A stretch of DNA of 64,000 nucleotides from Svornostia abyssi (GTDB lineage: Bacteria > Actinomycetota > Thermoleophilia > Solirubrobacterales > Solirubrobacteraceae). The translations under genes and the position numbers were made by a program. The notes beneath the pieces were generated by a model. That model did not search any database. It was not told the origin of the DNA and worked only from the letters and a program-made list of their open reading frames with translations. Positions within the stretch are counted from its first letter, which is position 1, and each line of letters begins with the position of its first letter. This document shows positions 22,946-30,563 of the stretch, piece by piece. The stretch is taken from contig CP088295.1 in NCBI GenBank assembly GCA_024666565.1, forward strand, positions 4,278,001-4,342,000. Reading direction: 5' to 3'.

Positions 22946-24946
22946 TCAGGCGCCCCGCAGGGCCTCGCTGGCTCCCTGGCAGTCGTACATCCCCGACGGC
23001 GCGGTCGAGCCGTCCGCGGTGCTGACCGCGGTGCACGCTTCCTGCACGGCGGCCATGACCTCGGTCGAGCCGACCCGCCCGTCGCCGGCCATCCCCGGTG
23101 ACGTCCCACCGTCGGTCAACACCCAGCGGACCTTGCCGCTCTGCACCGCGTCGGCCAGCCACGTCGCGCTGACCTGGCTCTCGCGGCCGGAGAAGCCGCC
23201 GATGGCGACGAGTTCGTCGGCGTCGCCCTGCACCATCTGCTGACCCGCGCTGTTCTGGGAGCTCACCGCGACGGTGCCGCCGCCGTTGGCCCGGGCGTAG
23301 GCGAGGGCCTGGCTGACGGACGACGCGTCGCCGCCCATCGGCCCGCCTCCGCCCATGCCGCCGCCGCCCGGCGGCATGCCCATCGCCCGGCCACCACCGC
23401 CCGGACCGCCCATGCCGCCCGACTGCTCGGCCGGGCCGCCCGCGGGGAACGTGCTGCTCGTGCTGTGGCCCAGCGTCTGCACCGCCCACGAGGCCGGGGC
23501 GAGCAAGAGGATCCCCACGAAGGCCGCCACGATCCCGGCCCGCCAGCGCGGCCCGATCTCCGTGGCCAGCGCGACCGCGGCGACGAGCGCCCCGCCGATG
23601 ATCAGCGGCGTGGCCCAGTCCAGGCCGTCGTAGCGGCCGATGACGATGAGCTGGACGGCCAGCGCCACCGCGATGACGAGCGGTGCCGCGACGCGCATCG
23701 TCAGGCCCCGGCCCGCGATCGTCGCCGCGCCGGCGCCGACGAGCGCCGCCGCGGGCGCTGCGAGCTGCGCGACGTAGTACGGGTGGAAGATCCCCTCCGC
23801 CCGGCTGAACGCGACCGCCATGGTCAGCGATGCGCCACCGACGGCGATGATCCAGCCGGTGCGTGCGTCGGTCCGCCGCAGCCGCGACGCGACGACCACC
23901 GCGATCCCACCGGCGAGAGCAAAGCCCAGCAGCCAGCCCGCCTGCCCGGCGAGCGCGTCGTTGAGCAGGCGCAGCGCGCCGGTGTCGCCCCCGAAGACGC
24001 CGCCCATACCGCCACCGCCGCCGCCCCCTGGACCGCCGGCGCCGCCACCAGGCCCGCCGTCCTGGCCGAACAGGCGACCGAGGCCGTTGTAGCCGAAGAT
24101 CAGGGACCAGATGCTGTTGTCGCTCGTGCCCGAGACCCACGGCCGGCTGTCGGCCGGCGTCAGCCACACCGCGACCGGCCACGCCAGGCCGACCGCCACC
24201 ATCGCGGCACCGCCCGCGGCGAGCTGCTTGACGGCGGTCAGCCGGCCGGCGGGCGCCACCCACAGGTAGGCCGCGCCCATCGCGGGGACGAGCAGCAGCG
24301 CCGCCGCCATCTTGGCCTCGAAGCCGAGGCCGATGCACACCCCGGAGAGCACGAGCCAGCGCGTGCGCCCGTCCTCCAGCCCCTTGACGAGGAACCACAG
24401 CGCCGCAGCGCCGCACAGGGCGAGCATCGCGTCGGGGTTGTTGTGGCGCGAGATCGCCACGGCGATCGGAGTGAGCGCGAGCGTCGCGCCTGCGATCGTG
24501 CCGCCGAGGCGGCCGAACCGCCGCGCGACGAGGTCGTAGGTGATGCCCACGGTCGCGACGCCCATGAGCGCCTGTGGGACGAGGATGCTCCAGCTCGAGA
24601 AGCCGAAGGCCTTCGCCGATGCGGCCTGCACCCAGAGCGCGAGCGGCGGCTTGTCGACGTTCATCACGCCGGCGCTGTCGAACGAGCCGAAGAAGAAGTT
24701 GCTCCAGCTCTCGGTCATGGAACGAACGGCGGCGCTGTAGTACTCGTTGGCGTAGCCGTTCTGGTCGAGCCCCCAGAGGTTCAGCACCGCTGCGACGAGC
24801 AGCAGCACGACCAGCTCGGGGCGCGGCGGCGCGAGCGCGCGGACACGGGCGCCGCTGCCGGTCTGCGGCAGCGACGGCAGGGTGACGGACGGGGTCGACA
24901 CGGCGGTCCTTTCGGTGAGGGTGGAGAACGGCTCGGGATTACGCAT
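22946..24946 (-). CDS. Glycosyltransferase family 39 (ArnT/PMT-like) membrane protein with Gly-rich loops
   Basis: A polytopic membrane protein of about 666 aa. GT39-type features at the N-terminus are the first helix ending NLWGLDQNGYANEYYSAAVRSM and the loop motif MNVDKPPLALWVQ, which carries the catalytic-acid and substrate-binding Asp-Lys-Pro-Pro. Some ten hydrophobic helices follow. Two glycine/methionine-rich extracytoplasmic stretches, one about residue 305 and one about residue 525, are low-complexity. The C-terminal domain (about 550-666) is soluble. These enzymes transfer sugars from polyprenyl-phosphate donors to extracellular acceptors. It is downstream of, and overlaps by 8 bp, the GT2-GtrA gene that would make and flip that donor. 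ATG 24973 is an alternative start. Confidence 0.9.
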   Translation of the reverse strand: MRNPEPFSTLTERTAVSTPSVTLPSLPQTGSGARVRALAPPRPELVVLLLVAAVLNLWGLDQNGYANEYYSAAVRSMTESWSNFFFGSFDSAGVMNVDKPPLALWVQAASAKAFGFSSWSILVPQALMGVATVGITYDLVARRFGRLGGTIAGATLALTPIAVAISRHNNPDAMLALCGAAALWFLVKGLEDGRTRWLVLSGVCIGLGFEAKMAAALLLVPAMGAAYLWVAPAGRLTAVKQLAAGGAAMVAVGLAWPVAVWLTPADSRPWVSGTSDNSIWSLIFGYNGLGRLFGQDGGPGGGAGGPGGGGGGGMGGVFGGDTGALRLLNDALAGQAGWLLGFALAGGIAVVVASRLRRTDARTGWIIAVGGASLTMAVAFSRAEGIFHPYYVAQLAAPAAALVGAGAATIAGRGLTMRVAAPLVIAVALAVQLIVIGRYDGLDWATPLIIGGALVAAVALATEIGPRWRAGIVAAFVGILLLAPASWAVQTLGHSTSSTFPAGGPAEQSGGMGGPGGGGRAMGMPPGGGGMGGGGPMGGDASSVSQALAYARANGGGTVAVSSQNSAGQQMVQGDADELVAIGGFSGRESQVSATWLADAVQSGKVRWVLTDGGTSPGMAGDGRVGSTEVMAAVQEACTAVSTADGSTAPSGMYDCQGASEALRGA

Positions 24947-26127
24947 CGGCTCGTCCGATCGCGGCGACGGCACGGCGGGCGGCGGCGCGGGCGCGGCCGC
25001 GCTTGGCGAACACCCAGGTCCGCAGGGCGATGAAGCGCGAGACCGTCGCGGCGACGCTGGCCGCGATCAGGACGCCCAGCTCGATCGCGCGCGGCGGGTT
25101 CGCGTCGATCCCGTGCATCACCGCCAGCGCGATGCTCGTCAGCCCGAGGGTGAGGACGAACACGACGGCACCGCCTGCGTGGTGGCGGGCCAGATCCTCG
25201 CTGCCGCGGATGCCGAACGTGAAGTGCCGGTTGGCCTGCGTGTTGCCGACCGCGGTGATCGCGAGCGCCAGCCCGTTGGCCCAGGCCGGGCCGACCGGTC
25301 CCCGCAGCAGCAGGAACAGCAGCGCGTAGGCGATGGTCGAGACCACGCCGATCGCGGCGAACCGCAGCAGCTTCGTCTGGGCCAGCAGCCGGGCGATGCC
25401 GCGCAGGTCGTCGAGCGCCGTGTGGACGATGTCGACGCGCGAATCGGGGTCGTCGACCCAGTCGACCGGCACCTCGTGGATGCGCAGCCCCTCGCGCTGG
25501 GCGAGGACCAGCAGCTCGGTGTCGAAGAACCAGCCGTCGTCGCGCACGTCGGGCAGCAGCCGGCGCGCGACGTCGGCGCGCACCGCCTTGAAGCCGCACT
25601 GCGCGTCGGTGAAGCGCGCCGCGAGCGTGACGTGCAGCAGCTGGTTGTAGGCGCGGGAGATGAGCTCGCGCTTCGGCCCGCGCTCGACGTTCGATCCGCG
25701 CGCCAGCCCGGCTGCCGATCGCGACGTCCGAATGCCCGCTGACCAGCGGCGCGACAAGCGGCAGGACGGCGTTGAGGTCCGTCGAGAGGTCGACGTCCAT
25801 GTAGCCGACGACGTCCGCATCAGACGCCAGCCAGGCGGCGCGCAGCGCGCGACCCCGGCCCTTCTCCTCCAGGCGCAGGACGCGCACGCCGGGGAGGTCG
25901 TCGGCGAGCGCGGTCGCCACCCGGGGTGTGGCGTCGGTGCTCGCGTTGTCAGCGATGGTGATCTGCCAGTCGAACGGCAGGTGCGCGTCGAGATGGTCGT
26001 GCAGCCGCCGCACCGAGGCCGCCAGCGCGGCCTGCTCGTTGTAGACGGGAACGACGATCTCGACCCGGGCTCGTGAAGGCGGCGTGGCCGCCTCCCGAGG
26101 GGTCTGGAGGAGAGAGGTCGAGGTCAT
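24939..26127 (-). pseudogene. Bifunctional GT2 glycosyltransferase / GtrA-family flippase, one-base frameshift
   Basis: The N-terminal half is a DPM1-like GT2 enzyme: VEIVVPVYNEQ near residue 22, ADNASTDATPR, and GYMDVDLSTDLNAV with the DxD metal site near 110. It is predicted to make polyprenyl-phosphate sugar. The C-terminal half is a four-helix GtrA domain (LLRFAAIGVVSTIAYALLF, GNTQANRHFTFG), predicted to help flip the product. The frame breaks after DVAIGSR. Deleting one C from GCCCGGC at 25706-25712 restores VAIGSRLARGSNVERGPKRE, the standard GT2 sequence, and a 395-aa protein. It is the first gene of a two-gene unit with GT39. Artefact is more likely than decay. Confidence 0.87.
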
Positions 26128-26192
26128 GGCGGCAGCATCGAGACCGCCGCCGAGCGCGCGCTGGGCCGGACCTGGGAGCTACCTGAGGGTGT

Positions 26193-27144
26193 TCAGGCGC
26201 CGAGTTCGCCGGCGATGAGCTCGACGGCGTCCGGATCGGCCGTCACCTGCGAGCCCATCGTCGCCCGCCCCTGCGGCGGACGGGACCAGTTGTGCAGCGC
26301 CAGGTCGAGTGCCTCCAGCGGCACGCCGACCGCATCGGTCAGCTCGGCCGACCGCTTCTCCAGCAGGAACAGGTCGGCGATGCCGAACACGCGCTTCCCG
26401 CCGATGGCCGTCTGGTCCTCGCCGAAGTGCAGCGACTCGGCGGTGAGGTCGAGGACCCCGAGCCGGCCGAGGCTGACGAGCAGATCGAAGCGCGGGCCGC
26501 GGGCAAAGCCCGGCAGCGTGCCCAGCCGCTCGAACGCGCGGGAGAACCGGCGCTCGGGCGACCACGCCTCCTCCCCCGCGAGCCCGGCGACCTGGCCGCC
26601 GCTGCGCTCGGCCCACGCGCGGTACGCGGTGAGCGTGCGATCGCCGCGAGCGGGGTCGTGCGACGTGCGCGGGCCCAGCTTCGTCTCGCTGAGGTCGGGA
26701 AGCTCGCCGGTCGCCCAGTCGGTGGCGGCGCCGTCGATCGCGGCGAACGCGACGTCGCCCTCCAGCGGACCGAGGTACGCGATGAGGAAGGCCAGCCACA
26801 GCGCCTGCTCCGGGTCGTCGGCCGCGGCGACGGCGGCGTACCCGGCGGGCGGGTCGGTCGCCAGCTCGGCCAGCCGGGCGGCGCTGAACGCCAGCTCCTC
26901 GGCCAGGCGGCGCGCGTCGGCCGAGGACTTCAGGCCCGGGACGAGCTCGTTGCGGTACCCGTCGTCGGCGGCACGCACCTCACGGCGGACCTGCATGCCG
27001 CCCGGCGCGGCGAGTCCCCGACGACGACCGCTTCGTGCCCGAGCCGGACCGCGCGCGCGGCCGCGCCGACGGTTCGGGCTCCAGCTCCTTCTTGCAGATC
27101 GGGCAGTTCTGGACGAAGCGGTTGTGGCGGCAGAAGCTGGGCAC
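26193..27144 (-). pseudogene. Zinc-ribbon-containing protein of unknown function, one-base frameshift
   Basis: The start (GTG 27144) encodes [19 protein letters not shown], with Cys residues arranged as a small zinc ribbon (CRH, then CPIC). It is followed by a basic linker rich in Arg/Ser. The remainder, in another frame from about 27000 to 26193, encodes [20 protein letters not shown], then a long helical domain with [16 protein letters not shown] and [17 protein letters not shown]. The two halves join if one C is removed from GCCCGGC at 27000-27006, giving 316 aa. I cannot name the family; the LPGF-G-R segment is reminiscent of helix-hairpin-helix proteins but is not proof. It is divergent from bioA, 26 bp away. 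Confidence 0.62.
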
Positions 27145-27170
27145 CGGCGAGCAGTCTAGGCTCACGCCGC

Positions 27171-28454
27171 GTGGAGGCTCGCTGGTCCGAACTCATCGCC
27201 GCCGACCAGGCGCACGTCTGGCACCCGTACGGCCCGATGCCCGCTGCGGTCGCGCCGCTGCCCGTGGTCGGCGCGCAGGGCGTGCGGCTGCAGCTGGCCG
27301 ACGGGCGCGAGGTCATCGACGGCATGGCGTCCTGGTGGTGCGCCGTCCACGGCTACCGCCACCCCGTGATGGACGCCGCGGTCTCCGAGCAGCTCGGCCG
27401 CATGGCCCATGTCATGTTCGGCGGCCTCACCCACGAGGGGGCGATCACGCTGGCGCAGCGGCTCGTCGCGATGACGCCCGACGGCCTGGAGCACGCCTTC
27501 TTCGCGGACTCCGGATCGGTCTCCGTCGAGGTGGCGATCAAGATGGCGCTGCAGGCCGCGATGGCCCGGGACCCCGGCCGCACGCGCCTGCTGACGGTGC
27601 GCGGCGGCTACCACGGCGACACGTTCGGGGCGATGGCCGTCTGCGACCCCGTCGGAGGCATGCACCACCTCTTCGCCGGGACGCTGCGCGAGCACGTCTT
27701 CGCCCCCCGGCCGCCCGACGGGTTCGACGCGCCGCTGGACGAGGCGTGGGCCGCCGAGGTCGAGCGGCTCGCGGAGCGGCACGCCGGCGAGCTCGCGGCG
27801 GTCATCGTCGAGCCGGTCGTGCAGGGCGCCGGCGGGATGCGCATCCACAGCCCGGCGTGCGTGCGGTTCCTGCGCGAGTGCTGCGACCGCCACGGGCTGC
27901 TGCTCATCCTCGACGAGATCGCCACCGGGTTCGGCCGCTCCGGGACGCTGTTCGCCGCCGACCACGCGGGCGTCACGCCGGACATCCTCTGCCTGGGCAA
28001 AGCGCTCACGGGCGGGTACATGACGATGGCCGCCACGCTGTGCACGCGCGCGGTCGCCGACGCCATCACCGAGCACGGCGGCGGCGCGCTCATGCACGGC
28101 CCGACGTTCATGGCCAACCCGCTCGCGTGCGCGGCCGCGCTGGCGTCGACATCGCTGCTGCTCGACGGCGGCTGGGCCGCCGACGTCGCGCGGATCGAGC
28201 GCGGCCTGCGGGCGGGGCTCGCGGATGCCTGCGACATCGACGGCGTGCGGGAGGTCCGGGTGCAGGGCGCGATCGGGGTGGTCCAGCTCGACCACGACGT
28301 CGACGTCGCCGCGGCGACCGCCGCGGCGCTGGAGCGCGGCGTCTGGATCCGCCCGTTCCGGGACCTCGTCTACGTCATGCCGCCGTACATCACCGGCGAC
28401 GACGACCTGGCGACGGTGACGGGCGCGGTGGTCGCCGCAGCGCGCGCGGGCTGA
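27171..28454 (+). CDS. bioA: Adenosylmethionine-8-amino-7-oxononanoate aminotransferase
   Basis: Class-III PLP aminotransferase of 427 aa. BioA converts KAPA to DAPA in biotin synthesis with SAM as amino donor. Diagnostic BioA motifs are HVWHPYGPM at the N-terminus, [55 protein letters not shown] with the PLP-contact Asp, [10 protein letters not shown] with the Schiff-base Lys at residue 277, and [17 protein letters not shown] 27171 gives the usual N-terminus. No bioB, bioD or bioF lies in the window, so the pathway is split. It is convergent with the TetR gene, 3 bp apart. Confidence 0.95.
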   Translation: MEARWSELIAADQAHVWHPYGPMPAAVAPLPVVGAQGVRLQLADGREVIDGMASWWCAVHGYRHPVMDAAVSEQLGRMAHVMFGGLTHEGAITLAQRLVAMTPDGLEHAFFADSGSVSVEVAIKMALQAAMARDPGRTRLLTVRGGYHGDTFGAMAVCDPVGGMHHLFAGTLREHVFAPRPPDGFDAPLDEAWAAEVERLAERHAGELAAVIVEPVVQGAGGMRIHSPACVRFLRECCDRHGLLLILDEIATGFGRSGTLFAADHAGVTPDILCLGKALTGGYMTMAATLCTRAVADAITEHGGGALMHGPTFMANPLACAAALASTSLLLDGGWAADVARIERGLRAGLADACDIDGVREVRVQGAIGVVQLDHDVDVAAATAAALERGVWIRPFRDLVYVMPPYITGDDDLATVTGAVVAAARAG

Positions 28455-28457
28455 GCC

Positions 28458-29072
28458 CTACGCCGCCCGCATCCGCGCGAACCCGCCGAGGAAGATGTCC
28501 GTGCACAGGCGCGTCGCCGTCTCGACATCCACCGGGTCGCGGTCCGCGGCGCGCATCCCGACCTCGAACGCGCTGCCGAGCATCGCGGTCGCCATGAGCT
28601 CCGTGTCGTGCGAGGGGATCAGGCCGGCGTCGATCCCGCGCTGGAGGTCGGCGCCCAGCTGCGCGAGCACCGCCTCGATCGCCTCGCCTTCGAACAGCGA
28701 CCGCACCGCTCCCGCGTTGCGGCGCAGCAGCTCGCAGCGCACGGGGTCCTCGGCGAGGTAGACGAAGAACGCGCGGAAGCCCTCCTCGACGAACTCGTCG
28801 AGCGTGGCGGCGCTCGCCCGGGCCTGCGCCGTGAGCCCGCCGACCTCGAGCGCCAGCTCGTCGAGCAGCGCTCGGAACACCGCTTCCTTGTCGGGGAAGT
28901 AGTTGTAGAACGTGCCCGCCGCGAGGTCGGTCCGGCGGATGATGTCGCGCACCGACGCCGCCCCGTAGCCCAGCTCCGCGAAGACCTCGCGCCCGGCGTC
29001 CAGGATCATCGCCCGGTTCGCGCGCTTGGTCTGCTCGCGTCGGCCCAGCGGCGGGTCGGTGGCGGTGGTCAC
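28458..29072 (-). CDS. TetR family regulator of the monooxygenase operon
   Basis: A 204-residue TetR protein. The HTH is around GYGAASVRDIIRRTDLAAGTFYNYF (about residues 35-60), followed by a ligand domain with C-terminal MLGSAFEVGMRAADRDPVDVE and FLGGFARM. Its GTG start overlaps the TGA of the upstream flavin monooxygenase gene (GTGA), so it is translated from the same mRNA. The three palindromes at 30478-30553, upstream of that operon, are the obvious candidate binding sites, giving autoregulation plus control of the divergent acylase. Confidence 0.92.
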   Translation of the reverse strand: MTTATDPPLGRREQTKRANRAMILDAGREVFAELGYGAASVRDIIRRTDLAAGTFYNYFPDKEAVFRALLDELALEVGGLTAQARASAATLDEFVEEGFRAFFVYLAEDPVRCELLRRNAGAVRSLFEGEAIEAVLAQLGADLQRGIDAGLIPSHDTELMATAMLGSAFEVGMRAADRDPVDVETATRLCTDIFLGGFARMRAA

Positions 29073-30445
29073 GCCGCGGCACGCTCCGGATCGTGTGCCC
29101 GCGCCGGGACCGGCAGCGCGAACCCGGCGGCCCGCGCCCGCTCGGCACCGGCGCGTTCCTCCTTGGCCAGGTGCCAGAGGTAGTCGTCGAAGTCGACCTG
29201 GATCGTGTGCCGCTTGCTCGACACGTACCGCTTGGCCATCGACGCCATGTCCCGCCGGATGTCGTCGAGCATCTCCAGCCGCGTCGGCAGGCGGTACTCG
29301 CCGCGCAGGTACGACGCGATCCAGCGCCCCTGCGCCTCGGCGAGCGGCATCACGGCGCCGAGCGGCTGCAGCAGGCCGACGAACGCGAGGGTCGCGTGGT
29401 CGGGGTGCCACACGCGGCGGAACAGCTCGATGTGGTTGTCCGGGGCGGAGATGAGGTCCTCGGAGAAGAACGGGAACGTGACTTTGTAGCCCGTGCAGTA
29501 GATCACGACGTCGGCGTGCACGCGCGAGCCGTCGGTGAACACCACCTCGTCACCCTCGAGGCGCGCGATGTTCGGCTTCGGCGTCACCGTGCCGTGCGTG
29601 AGACGGTCGAGGATCCGCCCGGAGATCGTGGGGTGCGACTCCCCCATCGCGTGGTCGGGCTTGGGCAGCCCGTAGTCCTGCGGCTTGCCGACGTTCAGCT
29701 CGAGCAGCTTCTGAAACATGCGCTGGCGCAGCTTCCACGGCAGTTGCGGACGGTTGAACTTCGCCGCCATCGCGTCGGTCGGCCGGCCAGCCATGTGCTT
29801 CGGCACGATCCACGCGCCGCGACGGGCGGCGAGGTAGGTGTTCGCCGCGACGTAGCTGGACTCCACGGCGATGTCCATCGCGCTGTTGCCCATGCCGAGG
29901 ATGACGACGTCCTTGTCGCGCAGCATCTCGTTGTCGATGTAGCTGTGGGCGTGCATCTGCACGCCGGCGAAGTCGTCACTGCCCGGGAACGCGGGCTCGG
30001 GCCAGCGGGGGTCCCAGTGGTGGCCGTTGGCGACGACGAGCATGTCGTAGACCTGTGTCGCGCCGCGGTCGTCGGTGAGCTCCCAGGTCCCGTCGTCGCG
30101 CTTGACCGCTGACGTGACCTTCGTCTCGAAGCGAATGCAGTCACGGAACCCGAAGTGGTCGACGTAGTCCTCGAAGTACGCGGCGATCTGGTCGTGCCGC
30201 GGGTAGTCGGGATACGACGCGGGCATCGGGAAGTCGGCGAACTCCATCCGCGTGCGCGACGTGTTGATGTGCAGGTGCCGGTAGGCGGCCGACATCCCGT
30301 TCTTGTTTCCGAACACCCAGTTGCCGCCGATGCGGTCCGACGCCTCGTAGCCGACCACATCGATGCCCCGCGCGTGCAGCTCCTTGATGGCGGCGATGCC
30401 GGACGAGCCGGCTCCGATGACGGCGGCGGTGGGCAGATTCGGCAT
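29069..30445 (-). CDS. Flavin-containing monooxygenase / Baeyer-Villiger-type oxygenase
   Basis: A 458-residue class B flavoprotein monooxygenase. The FAD Rossmann motif GAGSSG is at residues 11-16, with GGNW near 40 and the FMO fingerprint FAGVQMHAHSY near 158. The NADPH Rossmann motif GMGNSAMD is near 184, and the C-terminal ATG-like motif is YCTGYKVTFPF near 325. It would insert oxygen into nucleophilic N/S or carbonyl substrates using NADPH and O2. It is the first gene of an operon with a TetR regulator and is divergent from a penicillin-acylase-family gene. This suggests an inducible catabolic or detoxification step. Confidence 0.93.
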   Translation of the reverse strand: MPNLPTAAVIGAGSSGIAAIKELHARGIDVVGYEASDRIGGNWVFGNKNGMSAAYRHLHINTSRTRMEFADFPMPASYPDYPRHDQIAAYFEDYVDHFGFRDCIRFETKVTSAVKRDDGTWELTDDRGATQVYDMLVVANGHHWDPRWPEPAFPGSDDFAGVQMHAHSYIDNEMLRDKDVVILGMGNSAMDIAVESSYVAANTYLAARRGAWIVPKHMAGRPTDAMAAKFNRPQLPWKLRQRMFQKLLELNVGKPQDYGLPKPDHAMGESHPTISGRILDRLTHGTVTPKPNIARLEGDEVVFTDGSRVHADVVIYCTGYKVTFPFFSEDLISAPDNHIELFRRVWHPDHATLAFVGLLQPLGAVMPLAEAQGRWIASYLRGEYRLPTRLEMLDDIRRDMASMAKRYVSSKRHTIQVDFDDYLWHLAKEERAGAERARAAGFALPVPARAHDPERAAA

Positions 30446-30477
30446 GGCTGGTCGGACTCCCCCGGTCGAGACAAAGA

Positions 30478-30491
30478 TGACGCCTGCGTCA
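30478..30491. promoter_or_regulatory. TetR-type operator O1
   Basis: TGACGCCTGCGTCA: 6-bp perfect arms around a 2-base centre. It overlaps the predicted transcription start of the monooxygenase operon, so binding would block initiation. It is the exact reverse complement of O2. Confidence 0.7.
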
Positions 30492-30519
30492 CTTTACTGG
30501 AAGTTGACGCAGGCGTCAC
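30491..30519 (-). promoter_or_regulatory. Predicted promoter of the monooxygenase-TetR operon
   Basis: On the minus strand GTGACG (30519-30514) and TAAAGT (30496-30491) are separated by 17 bases, each matching the consensus at four of six positions. The -35 lies inside operator O2 and the start point would fall in O1, giving a leader of about 40 bases. Confidence 0.4.
30505..30518. promoter_or_regulatory. TetR-type operator O2
   Basis: TGACGCAGGCGTCA, the reverse complement of O1, 27 bp away centre to centre. It covers the predicted -35 of the monooxygenase promoter and includes a TTGACG on the plus strand. Confidence 0.7.
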
Positions 30520-30539
30520 CTTCAATCGGCGCATGAACC

Positions 30540-30553
30540 TGACGTCGGCGTCA
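30540..30553. promoter_or_regulatory. TetR-type operator O3
   Basis: TGACGTCGGCGTCA, matching O1/O2 arms at 11 of 12 positions and 35 bp from O2. It ends 10 bp before the acylase start, so it is placed to control that gene. Confidence 0.62.
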
Positions 30554-30563
30554 CCCTCACTCC

